Positions 16,672 to 25,045 of a stretch of DNA of 40,044 nt are shown in pieces. Location: positions 1 to 40,044 of the forward strand of contig NZ_JBHIKY010000029.1 of assembly GCF_042139015.1 (NCBI RefSeq). The letters are read 5' to 3'. This stretch comes from JBHIKY01 sp042139015. GTDB lineage: Bacteria > Bacillota > Bacilli > Bacillales > Marinococcaceae. The position numbers were made by a program, and so were the translations under genes. Below the pieces are notes generated by a model, which was not told where the DNA came from, made no database searches, and saw only the letters and a program-made list of their open reading frames with translations. How positions within the stretch are numbered: the stretch's first letter is position 1; each line of letters begins with the position of its first letter.

Positions 16672-17470
16672 TGGCGAGCTCCTCCCTTTCCTCGAGCTCC
16701 TCCTGCTTTCCGCTTTCTCTCACAAAAGCTCCAAGCTTCTCTTCAAGAATCTTAGGATTCTGACCGGACTGTACACCAATAACTCCTTCGACAATGATCT
16801 GCTTTAAGAAAACTTCATCGTCTGTTTTCTGTTCAAGCTTGCTTGCCATCGGCAGAAACACAAGATTGGCGAGCACCGTCCCATACAGAGTAGTAATAAG
16901 GGCAAGCGCCATGTTCGGCCCGAGCGTGGCAGGGTCCTCAAGCTCCTGAAGCATCAGGATAAGGCCGATCAGCGTTCCGACCATCCCCCAGGCAGGTGCA
17001 TACTCTCCTGCTTTTTCAAAGAGGAGCCTTCCTTTTTTATGACGTTCTTCCATAGCTATGACCTCTGCCATCATAATATCTTTAATGATGTCAGGCTCAA
17101 TTCCGTCTACCGCAAGTAAAACGCCCTTGCGGATAAAAGTATCCTCCACCTCATCGAGACCTGCTTCTAATGCCAGCAGACCCTCTCGTCTTGCTGTCGT
17201 GGAAAGATCTATAAATGTTTCAATTAATTCTTTTAAATTGTTATCTTCATATCGGAATGCTTCCTTTGCGACCGAAGGGACCAGCTTAATATCCCTGGAC
17301 GAAAAATTTATGAGTATTGCTGCAGCTACACCACCAAAGACAATTAAAAAGGAAGCGAGCTGGATGAACATAACGACAGAACCGCCGCCGGCATTGGAGA
17401 AAATAGCAAATAGTAAAGTAGTTACCCCTAAGACTATCCCAATGGGGGTCAATATATCCATTTTTTTCAT
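16661..17470 (-). CDS. motP: flagellar motor stator protein MotP (MotA family)
   Basis: MotP is the four-helix partner of MotS in the stator ring. Family marks include the cytoplasmic EERHKKGRLLFEKAGEYAPAWGMVGTLIGLI block and PNMALALITTLYGTVLAN. The start at 17468-17470 (MKKMDILTPIGIVLG) matches the B. subtilis MotP N-terminus; the frame extends upstream to 17512 without a ribosome-binding site. Product 269 aa. The ribosome-binding site at the chosen start is weak. Whether a separate motAB exists in the genome cannot be seen here. Confidence 0.92.
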   Translation of the reverse strand: MKKMDILTPIGIVLGVTTLLFAIFSNAGGGSVVMFIQLASFLIVFGGVAAAILINFSSRDIKLVPSVAKEAFRYEDNNLKELIETFIDLSTTARREGLLALEAGLDEVEDTFIRKGVLLAVDGIEPDIIKDIMMAEVIAMEERHKKGRLLFEKAGEYAPAWGMVGTLIGLILMLQELEDPATLGPNMALALITTLYGTVLANLVFLPMASKLEQKTDDEVFLKQIIVEGVIGVQSGQNPKILEEKLGAFVRESGKQEELEEREELANEA

Positions 17471-17537
17471 ATTATCTTTCTGACTCCCCGTAAATAAAAT
17501 TTGCTGCACCAATCACGTGCCGGCCCGATTACAGTTG

Positions 17538-18542
17538 TTACAGAAGCTTTGTAGAGTCCCGGTATTCCAGGCGGTGAGGTAAAACGACAACCTCATCCGA
17601 TACTTCTTCCTTGTTCATATACTTCGTCAGCAGTCTCATGGAAACAGCTCCAATATCATACATCGGCTGTACTACTGTAGTTAAGGTTGGCCTTACCATT
17701 GTAGACAGTCTTGTATTATCAAAACCGACAACCTCCACATCCTCAGGCACATTAATTCCTTTATCCTGAAGGCCGTGAATGACGCCGAGAGCCATCTCAT
17801 CCGTTGCGGCAAAGATAGCTGTCGGAGGCTCGGCATGATCCATGAGACGTTGTACTGCCTCAATTCCGGAATCATACGTATAATCGCCGACCGCGACAAG
17901 CCCCTCGTCAAACTCTTTCTCTTTTTCTTCATGGGCTTTCTTATAGCCGCTGAATTTTTGAAAACCGTTGACTGGATCCTCGAGGGAGCCTGACACCATT
18001 CCTACTTTGTTATGGCCAGCGTCCATTAATTCTGTTACCGCATCAAATGCTGCCTGGTAGTAATCGATATTTACAGATGGAATTTCACGCTGCTCATCAA
18101 GAGTAGCTGCAAGAACAACAGGTACTGGAGAGCGTTTGAACTGTTCCACGTGCTCCTCTGTAATCTCTCCACCCATAAACAGAATTCCATCCACCTGCTT
18201 TTCAAGCAATGTATTAATTAAGTGAATTTCTTTTTCTTTGTTTTGGTCGGAATTACATAAAATAATATTGTACTTGTACATGGTTGCGATGTCTTCAATT
18301 CCTCTGGCCAGCTCTGCAAAAAAGATGCTGGATATGTCAGGAATGATTACTCCGACTGTTGTCGTTTTTTTGCTGGCAAGACCGCGTGCTACCGCGTTGG
18401 GACGATAGCCAAGCCTTTCAATTGCATCAAGAACCTTTTTTCTCGTTGCCGGCTTAACATTCGGGTTCCCGTTCACCACGCGCGAAACGGTTGCCATAGA
18501 TACTCCTGCTTCTCGTGCTACATCGTAAATGGTTGTGTTCAC
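17538..18542 (-). CDS. ccpA: catabolite control protein A
   Basis: CcpA is the LacI-family regulator that, with HPr-Ser-P, binds cre sites and mediates carbon catabolite control. The N-terminal helix-turn-helix and hinge are clear (TIYDVAREAGVSMATVSRVV, then NAVARGLASKKT), followed by a periplasmic-binding-protein-like core. Length 334 aa as in B. subtilis. GTG start follows AAAGGAGG at 7 nt. It is downstream of aroA with a terminator between and about 215 bp of leader; -10-like TATAAT boxes occur there without a convincing -35. Likely local targets are acs/acu and fruRKA. Confidence 0.95.
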   Translation of the reverse strand: MNTTIYDVAREAGVSMATVSRVVNGNPNVKPATRKKVLDAIERLGYRPNAVARGLASKKTTTVGVIIPDISSIFFAELARGIEDIATMYKYNIILCNSDQNKEKEIHLINTLLEKQVDGILFMGGEITEEHVEQFKRSPVPVVLAATLDEQREIPSVNIDYYQAAFDAVTELMDAGHNKVGMVSGSLEDPVNGFQKFSGYKKAHEEKEKEFDEGLVAVGDYTYDSGIEAVQRLMDHAEPPTAIFAATDEMALGVIHGLQDKGINVPEDVEVVGFDNTRLSTMVRPTLTTVVQPMYDIGAVSMRLLTKYMNKEEVSDEVVVLPHRLEYRDSTKLL

Positions 18543-18717
18543 TGGAAATCCTCCTTTTTTTTCCTTTCATTCTACTTTCATAACGTAGTGTTATCATATT
18601 ATAACTGAAGGAGGTTCCGCAATCGCTTTCCCTAGTTATATCGGAACGTTTATGAAAATTTATAGAAGAAAGAGTAAAAACTCTACACAAAATTATACAC
18701 TATTCATGGTGCACAAA

Positions 18718-18747
18718 GCGAAAACGCCTCCCATTCATGGGAGACGC
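18718..18747 (-). terminator. aroA terminator
   Basis: On the minus strand CGTCTCCCAT pairs with ATGGGAGGCG (10 bp, tiny loop, one wobble), followed by TTTTCGCTTT, 11 nt past the aroA stop. Confidence 0.88.
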
Positions 18748-18757
18748 TGCTCTTATA

Positions 18758-19834
18758 TTATAACTTATACAGCCCGGATTCACGCAATTCTTTTAGAAAA
18801 TCATTGAATTGAGGAATATCCATTTGCTGGGCGGAATCTGACAGAGCCACAGCAGGATCCGGATGCACTTCAGCCATCACCGCGTCAGCACCAATGGCAA
18901 GCGCTGCTTTTGCGGTTGGAAGAAGCAGATCTCGGCGGCCTGTCGAATGGGTAACATCCACCATCACCGGCAGGTGTGTTTCCTTCTTCAAAATCGGAAC
19001 TGCTGAAATATCCAGTGTATTTCTGGTTGCTTTTTCATACGTCCGAATGCCGCGTTCGCATAAAATAATGTTCTCATTGCCTTTTGCAAGAATATATTCT
19101 GCACCCTTGATAAACTCATCAATCGTAGCAGAGATCCCGCGTTTGAGAAGAACCGGCTTGTCGGCTCCGCCGACTTCTTTAAGAAGCTCAAAGTTCTGCT
19201 GGTTACGGGCGCCTACTTGGATGACGTCGATGTAATCAACTGCCATCTCTACATCCTTCGGGTTTACTATCTCACTTATAACAACCATATCGAGCTCTTC
19301 CCCTACACGCTTAAGAATTTCCAGACCTTCTTTTCCGAGTCCCTGAAAATCGTAAGGTGACGTACGAGGCTTAAATGCTCCGCCGCGCAGGAGCTTTAGT
19401 CCCTGTTCCTTCATAGCAGATGCTACTTCGTAAACCTGCTCGTAGCTTTCTACGGAGCAAGGTCCCATCACAAGACGCTGATTGCCGTCCCCGATTTTTT
19501 CCCCTTTCAGATCAACAATCGTGTCTTCTGATTTTTTCTTTCTGGAAACAAGCAGTGCTTTACGATTGTCATCTTCCTGAAGCTCCAGGCTGACCTGGAA
19601 AATCTGCTTAAATAAATGCTGAATCGTAGATGTTTCAAACGGACCGTCATTATGTTCAGCGATCTTATCAAGCATATCTCTTTCACGGACAGGATCGAAC
19701 CGCTTTTGTCCTGATTTGCTTTTCACCTGACCGATATCCTGGACAATACTCGCTCTCTCGTTAATCAGGTCCAGCAGCTTCAGGTTCACATCATCTAATT
19801 TTTCTCTCAGTGCATCAAGTTGTTCATTACTCAT
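18758..19834 (-). CDS. aroA: bifunctional chorismate mutase / DAHP synthase
   Basis: The fused enzyme makes DAHP at the entry to the shikimate pathway and carries an AroQ-type chorismate mutase that serves as regulatory domain. AroQ spans about residues 1-85 (LREKLDDVNLKLLDLINERA), and the DAHP synthase barrel follows (MGPCSVESYEQ, GGAFKPRTSPYDFQG, DVTHSTGRRDLLL). ATG at 19832-19834 has GGAG 6 nt upstream and gives exactly the 358 aa of the B. subtilis protein; the GTG at 19846 is too close to AAGGAG. Symbol follows Bacillus usage (aroA, not EPSP synthase). Confidence 0.95.
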   Translation of the reverse strand: MSNEQLDALREKLDDVNLKLLDLINERASIVQDIGQVKSKSGQKRFDPVRERDMLDKIAEHNDGPFETSTIQHLFKQIFQVSLELQEDDNRKALLVSRKKKSEDTIVDLKGEKIGDGNQRLVMGPCSVESYEQVYEVASAMKEQGLKLLRGGAFKPRTSPYDFQGLGKEGLEILKRVGEELDMVVISEIVNPKDVEMAVDYIDVIQVGARNQQNFELLKEVGGADKPVLLKRGISATIDEFIKGAEYILAKGNENIILCERGIRTYEKATRNTLDISAVPILKKETHLPVMVDVTHSTGRRDLLLPTAKAALAIGADAVMAEVHPDPAVALSDSAQQMDIPQFNDFLKELRESGLYKL

Positions 19835-19906
19835 CCTTGTCTCCACTCCTTATGGTAAGTTTCCATTATTTCTGTAAAATAAGGCTTTTCTTAATGATTA
19901 GGACCT

Positions 19907-19935
19907 ATTATAAACGAATAATCTTAGTATGTCAG
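19907..19935 (-). promoter_or_regulatory. aroA promoter
   Basis: CTGACA (19930-19935), a 17-bp spacer and perfect TATAAT (19907-19912) on the minus strand. A cre-like sequence (TAAAAGCGTTTAAT, 11 of 14) lies just upstream near 19955-19968; its role is uncertain. The region from here to 20343 has no gene. Confidence 0.8.
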
Positions 19936-20201
19936 CCCTTTTTTCTTTATTAATTAAACGCTTTTAAGTATTAAAGCAAAAAATGCTTATTTATTAGCAA
20001 TTACAAAGTTTTCTGACTATAAAAAGAATATTTGTATGAATGGGTAAAAGCATGTTACTTGAGATAAATCAGCGTGTTTTAATGCTCACAACATCTACTT
20101 ATTTACAATATAGTCTCTCAGAAGGATGGTGTATCGTCCCGTGGGAAACTAACAATGTATCTCATGAAGAATCTACCGTACGACATAAAATTTGTTCAAA
20201 T

Positions 20202-20240
20202 AACAGATCTCCTGTCCGCATACAGCCTTCCGGAAGAATC
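20202..20240. repeat. second copy of the interspersed repeat of 281-325
   Basis: Shares ATCTCCTGTCC, CATACAGC, TCCG and AAGAATC in order with 281-325. It sits in the gene-free 20040-20340 stretch between aroA and ytxH, where B. subtilis has ytxJ; no ytxJ-like frame is present. Confidence 0.5.
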
Positions 20241-20342
20241 CACCAGTTATCCTCGATAAGCAGCAGCGCTCCCGTAAGTAACTCGCCGCCCTGCAGGACC
20301 AGGTGACAGCGTCACGTGAGCGCGTTCGAGCAGCTGCCGGTA

Positions 20343-20372
20343 TAAAAAAAGAACCGGGACCCCGGTTCTTTT
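20343..20372 (-). terminator. ytxGH terminator
   Basis: AAGAACCGGG pairs with CCCGGTTCTT around a short loop; on the minus strand it is followed by TTTTTTT (20343-20350). Confidence 0.88.
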
Positions 20373-20389
20373 CGGTACTTCTGTAAATA

Positions 20390-20839
20390 TTAAGACTGGC
20401 GGTTCGCTTCCTCTTCAACGGAAGAATGGAGCGCACGCACATCTTCTTTTACACTTTCGGACATTTCATCTTCAGTCTGATCAAGATCATCAGATAACTC
20501 CTCTGCAAGCTGATCAGCCGATTTTTCAGAATCAGAAGCATCCTGTTTTATATTTCCTGCTGCTTCCTTGACACGGTCATACAGCTGATTGGACTGCTCT
20601 GATACATTTTTTGCGATCGTAGAGGATTTGTCCTTCGCATACGTTGCCCATTCGTTTCCTTTATCATATGCATTCGAAGTGAATTCATTTGTCTTTTCCT
20701 TAGCGCTGTGAGCGTTTTCTGTGATATCGTCACGAAGCTCCTTCCCTGATTTAGGAGCGAGCAGCAGTGCTGAACAAGCACCAACAATTCCACCAATTAG
20801 CGTTCCAATTACAAAATCTTTCGTATTCATATCTGACAT
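20390..20839 (-). CDS. ytxH: YtxH family general-stress protein
   Basis: YtxH-domain proteins are small stress-induced Firmicute proteins of unknown biochemical role. The 149-aa product has the typical N-terminal glycine-rich membrane segment DFVIGTLIGGIVGACSALLLAPKSGKELRDDI (about 7-40) followed by a long charged helical region and an acidic C-terminus. Start ATG follows AGGAGGT at 8 nt. It lies 6 bp after ytxG and ends at a strong terminator. Confidence 0.88.
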   Translation of the reverse strand: MSDMNTKDFVIGTLIGGIVGACSALLLAPKSGKELRDDITENAHSAKEKTNEFTSNAYDKGNEWATYAKDKSSTIAKNVSEQSNQLYDRVKEAAGNIKQDASDSEKSADQLAEELSDDLDQTEDEMSESVKEDVRALHSSVEEEANRQS

Positions 20840-20845
20840 AATAAA

Positions 20846-21301
20846 TTACCTCCTGTCCATAGTTGGGAATTCTTCATTAGTTTTCTCTTTTTGCTTCTTC
20901 TTTTCCTGCCACTTCGAATACAAATCAATAGCAGCATTTCCCCATTGCATCGCCTGTGCTACCTGTGCGGACTGCTTTTCAGATTGCTTTGACACGGAAT
21001 CAGACATATGACGGAAGGATTGATTGACGGAGTCAACCGATTTCCCTACATTTTGTAATGACGAAACAAGTCCATTGAGAGATTCTGTCTTGTGCTGTAC
21101 ATCTTCCGCAATCAGGTTAGATTTTTGAACAAGCTGCTCTGATTCTTTTGTGATTCCACCAACCTGCTTTTCAAAACTTTTTAAAGTCCCAGCTACACTT
21201 TCCATTGTACTGGAAGCTGCTTTTAATGTCTTTACAACATATACGACAAGCGCAGCAAATGCAATTGCCACAATTAAGGCGCTTATGTACAATAATTCCA
21301 T
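20846..21301 (-). CDS. ytxG: YtxG, DUF948 membrane protein
   Basis: A 151-aa DUF948 protein: one N-terminal transmembrane helix (about 3-24, LLYISALIVAIAFAALVVYVV) and a long coiled coil with methyl-accepting-chemotaxis-like heptads. The ATG at 21299-21301 follows GGAGGTG at 8 nt; the frame extends to 21346 without a start signal. First gene of ytxGH; in B. subtilis this operon is under general stress (sigma-B) and sigma-H control. I saw no convincing sigma-B promoter here. Confidence 0.85.
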   Translation of the reverse strand: MELLYISALIVAIAFAALVVYVVKTLKAASSTMESVAGTLKSFEKQVGGITKESEQLVQKSNLIAEDVQHKTESLNGLVSSLQNVGKSVDSVNQSFRHMSDSVSKQSEKQSAQVAQAMQWGNAAIDLYSKWQEKKKQKEKTNEEFPTMDRR

Positions 21302-21438
21302 GGCCTGCACACCTCCTTCTGTTATTACTACCACATTTCTCAGCACCTAAAACTTCGATTACTGTTTTATTGATATATTTTTTCTGGAAGCATTACTATA
21401 AATTTCTACATCTATTGTGGGTTTCCTTTATTATTTGT

Positions 21439-21470
21439 AAAAAGACCGTCTTCTAAAATAGAAAACGGTC
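21439..21470 (-). terminator. murC terminator
   Basis: GACCGT-TTTCTA pairs with TAGAAG-ACGGTC on the minus strand, followed by TTTTT (21439-21443), 9 nt past the murC stop. Confidence 0.85.
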
Positions 21471-21478
21471 CAAATATC

Positions 21479-22777
21479 CTAGATATACTGTTCTTCGTAT
21501 GCCCTTTGGAACTTTTGAATATCTCCTGCACCCATAAATAAGATGATTCCGTTCTCATGACGGTTCAGGATATCTGTCTGTTGTTCTGTAATAACGGTGG
21601 ATCCAGGTATTTTTTCCTTAAGATCCTCAATCGACAAGGTACCGTCCTGTTCTCTGGCAGAACCGAAAATATCGCAAAGGTAGACGTAATCTGCCATGTT
21701 CAGACTATCCGCGAACTCTCCGAGGAAGGCTTTTGTTCTCGAAAAGGTATGCGGCTGAAACACAGCGATCACGTCCCGTTCGGGATATTTCTGCTTCGCT
21801 GATTCAAGTGTGGCTCTAATTTCTGTCGGATGGTGGGCATAATCATCAATCAGCACCTGCCCGTTCACCTCTTTTTCAGAAAAACGGCGCTTCACCCCCG
21901 GGAATGTCAGAAGCTGTTTTTTCATTAAGTCTGCCGGCATCTCTTCATAGTGACAGAGCGCAATAACGGCCAGAGCATTTAATACGTGGTGGCGGCCGAA
22001 ACCTGGTATCGTAAAGGTCCCATACCTGTCGCCGCGGATGAGAACATCAAAGGAAGTGCCATTTTCGTCTGTCTGGATATTTTCAGCGTTGAAATCATAC
22101 TTTCCATCTAATCCATAATAGACAATGGGAACCGGAGCATTTATTTTCTGAAGATGTTCATCGTCTCCACAGGCCACTATTCCTTTTTTTACTTTTCGTG
22201 CCATACTTTCAAATGCGTCAATAACGTCCTCGATGTCACGAAAATAATCTGGATGATCAAAATCGATATTGGTCATGATCGCATAATCCGGCTCATAATT
22301 TAGAAAATGTCTGCGGTATTCACAAGCTTCAAATACGAAAAATTTACTGTCTTCTTCTCCTTTGCCTGTGCCGTCACCGATCAAGTATGTCGTCGGCTTA
22401 TAGGCACCGAGCACATGAGAAAGAAGGCCTGTGGTCGATGTCTTTCCATGAGAGCCTGTTACAGCCACCGAGGTGAACTGATTTAAAAATTGGCCAAGAA
22501 AATGGGGATAGCGGTGTACCGTCATACCCATATCTTCTGCCTGCTTTACTTCTGCGTTATCCGGTCCGTAGGCAGGTGAAGCAATCAAGGTTTGATTTTC
22601 TTTAATATTTTCCTTTTGAAACGGCAAAATAGATATACCCTTTTTCTCCAGCGGTAGCTGAGTGAAGAATTTTTTTTCAACATCCGAACCTTGCACTGGA
22701 AAATTCATATCATGAAGAATTTGTGCCAAGGCGCTCATTCCTGAGCCTTTTATGCCTATAAAATGATAGGTATTCAT
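21479..22777 (-). CDS. murC: UDP-N-acetylmuramate--L-alanine ligase
   Basis: MurC adds L-alanine to UDP-MurNAc in the cytoplasm. N-terminal Rossmann glycine motif (FIGIKGSGMSALA), ATP-binding TGSHGKTSTT (107-116), and the substrate/Mg region DDYAHHPTEI and FQPHTFSRT are intact. Length 432 aa is normal. ATG is preceded by GGAGG at a somewhat long distance. Its own promoter lies about 100 bp upstream. Confidence 0.96.
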   Translation of the reverse strand: MNTYHFIGIKGSGMSALAQILHDMNFPVQGSDVEKKFFTQLPLEKKGISILPFQKENIKENQTLIASPAYGPDNAEVKQAEDMGMTVHRYPHFLGQFLNQFTSVAVTGSHGKTSTTGLLSHVLGAYKPTTYLIGDGTGKGEEDSKFFVFEACEYRRHFLNYEPDYAIMTNIDFDHPDYFRDIEDVIDAFESMARKVKKGIVACGDDEHLQKINAPVPIVYYGLDGKYDFNAENIQTDENGTSFDVLIRGDRYGTFTIPGFGRHHVLNALAVIALCHYEEMPADLMKKQLLTFPGVKRRFSEKEVNGQVLIDDYAHHPTEIRATLESAKQKYPERDVIAVFQPHTFSRTKAFLGEFADSLNMADYVYLCDIFGSAREQDGTLSIEDLKEKIPGSTVITEQQTDILNRHENGIILFMGAGDIQKFQRAYEEQYI

Positions 22778-22869
22778 AATTAGTGATCCTCCATCTTATC
22801 CTACTGCACGACCTGTTATATTCGCTGCGGACAGGAAATTGGTGATTGTAATTTTGATGCACTTTTCCC

Positions 22870-22898
22870 ATTATAGCAAATACAGCGGTTGTCTCCAA
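22870..22898 (-). promoter_or_regulatory. murC promoter
   Basis: TTGGAG (22893-22898), 17-bp spacer, TATAAT (22870-22875), preceded by TGC (extended -10), on the minus strand. Confidence 0.85.
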
Positions 22899-22949
22899 TC
22901 CGTTTAAAAGTCCTGCTTTTGAAAAACGAATCAGTACTTTTGAATTGTA

Positions 22950-23591
22950 TTATTTTTTTTGGCGGAGCCACAATAAGCCATGCTCCTTCATACTTGTCAA
23001 CTGTCTGCTGCGTTCTGTTTCCAGAGGCGGTGTAAGAGGTAAAATAAAATCTGTAAGCTCAAGAGGTGCCGGATTAGAGATAATTCGATGCTGAAATCCG
23101 CAATAGACGGATCGAACCAGCAGCCATTCCTCCTTCACATCAATGGAGAACATCGACTTTGGGAGAAGGGATACAGTTTTTCTTTCCCCCGATTGAAGGC
23201 TCTCTGTCTCCAGCAGCTGATCGTGGTTTTCTTTTATCTGCAGCGGCTCCAGCACTGATGTCATGACAAGTCCTGCGAGCTGAAGCTCCGGTGCTGACAG
23301 TTTATCCGCCTGTTTCTTAATGAACATGTCAAACAAATGTGTCCCAATAACGGTAATATAATCAAAAGCAAACCAGTCCTCGAAAAACACACTCCAGCCG
23401 GGCTGATCTACCTCATCTACATTTATTTTTACTTTTTCTGCAAAAATATGCTTTGCACGGACTTTTTCGCGGAGGTTCGTATTCGGTCCAAGCCACTGCT
23501 CAAAGTCAGTAAGCAGCTTTATTAAGTTTTCATCCGCATTTTGCTGCTTTTCACGTCGGAATGCAGCAAAATCTGGAGTGGATGAAGACAT
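22950..23591 (-). CDS. conserved-looking hypothetical protein, 213 aa
   Basis: I do not recognise this protein firmly. ATG at 23589-23591 follows AAAGGAGG; the frame runs upstream into pncB without a start signal. The protein is soluble with no cysteine motif or signal peptide. The central segment PGWSVFFEDWFAFDYITVIGTHL recalls the W-F-x-F-D-Y stretch of SEC-C-associated proteins, which is only a loose similarity. It begins 22 bp after pncB, so the two are probably co-transcribed. A role tied to NAD salvage cannot be inferred from this alone. Confidence 0.65.
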   Translation of the reverse strand: MSSSTPDFAAFRREKQQNADENLIKLLTDFEQWLGPNTNLREKVRAKHIFAEKVKINVDEVDQPGWSVFFEDWFAFDYITVIGTHLFDMFIKKQADKLSAPELQLAGLVMTSVLEPLQIKENHDQLLETESLQSGERKTVSLLPKSMFSIDVKEEWLLVRSVYCGFQHRIISNPAPLELTDFILPLTPPLETERSRQLTSMKEHGLLWLRQKK

Positions 23592-23613
23592 GCCTGAAAC
23601 CTCCTTTGCCAAT

Positions 23614-24720
23614 TTATTCGTGTTCAATATATTCGAGACGGGGATTTGGACGGTATCTGCGCCCGGATTTTGCCTCATGTTCCCCGTTAATTTTCACATT
23701 ATCTCCTGTAAAGCCTATATGAATTTTCAGCAGACTGCTGCCTACGCCGTACATATCTACAGGCACCTGCTGGCTTTCATACTCTTCTATTCTTTCGGCG
23801 GTAAATCCGCCGCTGGCTAAAATTTTAACATGCTGGAATCCTTCAAGATCAAGTGCATCACGGAGGGCAAAAATCAAAGCTGGATTTACTCCGCGGGGAT
23901 CAAATGAACCCATTACTTCCGGGTTTCTGCAGAAAAATTGATCCACCATGCTGTTGGAGGTATCGATGCGCACCCCTTTTAATTCATCCTTGAATACTCG
24001 TGCTACCTTTAGAGAATCTGTGATGACATCATTATTATAATCTACAAGTGCCATTAAATCGTCCTCTGGAAATGTTTCCTGATAGGCCCTGGTCGCTGCT
24101 ACTAAATCGCCGTTAAAGAGCTGGATCAGCGCATGCGGCATCGTTCCAATCCCTTTTTTGCCCCACCATTCATGCATTGCATGCGTAGCCTGTGCCTTAG
24201 AGCCTCCGATATATGCCGCATATCCGTCGCCTGCCTGCTGGGTGAAATGATCGTCACGGTCCCCCATAAAAATCACAGGCTTTTGAATGCCGGACTTTCT
24301 TGCTGCTTTTACAACATTATATACATTGGTGGCAACCGATGTGCGTCGGGCAAAAATCCCGTCGATAATCCCTTCGAGGAATCCAAAATTCTGATATGGA
24401 CCGGTAATAGTAAGCACCGTTTCAAACGGCTCTATTTTATTGCCATCCTCGAGCGAATGAATTTCAAGCTCCTCAGGATTGGCTGCGAAGGTTTTAATAA
24501 GAGCTATCACTTCATCTGTGCCACACAGCACCGCATGTGTTTTTTGAAAAAACTGCATCGTTACGAGTTCATCACGTTTATATTTTTCCGCAATTGCTTT
24601 GGTTTTTAAAAAATAAACAGCTGAGAACCAGCCCTCCCGGACACGTTCATCAAATTTAAACGTCTTGTTGGTCAGCCTTTTTATTTCTCCACGCATTTTT
24701 AGTTCGATTTCTTTTTTCAT
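23614..24720 (-). CDS. pncB: nicotinate phosphoribosyltransferase, short type
   Basis: Converts nicotinate and PRPP to nicotinate mononucleotide in NAD salvage. The 368-aa length fits the short class rather than the about-490-aa YueK class. Family segments: the Thr/Gly region ATNVYNVVKAAR, MGDRDDHF, GTMPHALIQ with the conserved His, the VDYNNDVITDS strand, RIDTSNS, and the phosphate-binding ILASGGFTAERI. ATG follows AAGGAG at 7 nt. The first 13 codons, ribosome-binding site and leader are duplicated upstream (24816-24949), creating an upstream frame that ends across this start. Confidence 0.88.
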   Translation of the reverse strand: MKKEIELKMRGEIKRLTNKTFKFDERVREGWFSAVYFLKTKAIAEKYKRDELVTMQFFQKTHAVLCGTDEVIALIKTFAANPEELEIHSLEDGNKIEPFETVLTITGPYQNFGFLEGIIDGIFARRTSVATNVYNVVKAARKSGIQKPVIFMGDRDDHFTQQAGDGYAAYIGGSKAQATHAMHEWWGKKGIGTMPHALIQLFNGDLVAATRAYQETFPEDDLMALVDYNNDVITDSLKVARVFKDELKGVRIDTSNSMVDQFFCRNPEVMGSFDPRGVNPALIFALRDALDLEGFQHVKILASGGFTAERIEEYESQQVPVDMYGVGSSLLKIHIGFTGDNVKINGEHEAKSGRRYRPNPRLEYIEHE

Positions 24721-24949
24721 ATTCTGACTCCTTGATGGTGATTAGACATTTCTGCTATGTAGTGTTTTGTTTCAAACAAAAAGACTGTCATCAAAAAGGA
24801 AGGCTGCATCCGCGGTATTTCTCCACGCATTTTTAGTTCGATTTCTTTTTTCATATTCTGACTCCTTGATGGTGATTAGACATTTCTGCTATGTAGTGTT
24901 TTGTTTCAAACAAAAAGACTGTCATCAAAAAGGAAGGCTGCATCCGCGG
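24682..24949. repeat. 134-bp perfect tandem duplication covering the pncB start
   Basis: Bases 24682-24815 are repeated at 24816-24949 without a visible mismatch. Both ends fall on the 7-bp sequence TATTTCT (24682, 24816 and 24950), which fits duplication through short homology. The unit holds the pncB leader, ribosome-binding site, start codon and first 13 codons, and part of the MITE-like element to the right. Perfect identity suggests the event is recent (or an assembly error). Confidence 0.95.
24717..24854 (-). pseudogene. duplicated pncB 5' fragment forming a 45-codon upstream ORF
   Basis: The upstream copy keeps AAGGAGTC and the ATG at 24852-24854. It reads the same 13 N-terminal codons, then runs out of frame through the leader (PRMQPSFLMTVFLFE...), because 134 is not a multiple of three. 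It stops at TGA 24717-24719, overlapping the true pncB ATG as ATGA. It would place pncB under translational coupling. The peptide itself is unlikely to have a function. Confidence 0.75.
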
Positions 24950-25014
24950 TATTTCTGCCGCGGCTATGGGAAATCCCCCATTTATGCGCACCTTTATTCC
25001 TTTTGAGACAGCCC
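24917..25014. mobile_element. MITE-like element with imperfect terminal inverted repeats
   Basis: The left end (GACTGTCATCAAAAAGGAA) and the reverse of the right end (GGCTGTCTCAAAAGGAA) match over about 17 bases with two indels. Internally CCGCGG occurs at both 24944-24949 and about 24958-24963. No transposase is encoded. Ends of the type GGCTGTCTCAAAA are common in Bacillaceae elements; target duplication was not resolved. Its left part is also in the first tandem copy. Confidence 0.5.
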
Positions 25015-25045
25015 TCCGTTTAATCGTACAAAATTTGATGCCGGA

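Noticed and set aside
20040..20306. Plus-strand frame of 88 aa between aroA and ytxH
   Set aside because: Lies in repeat-bearing spacer, without a ribosome-binding site, and has no recognisable protein features.
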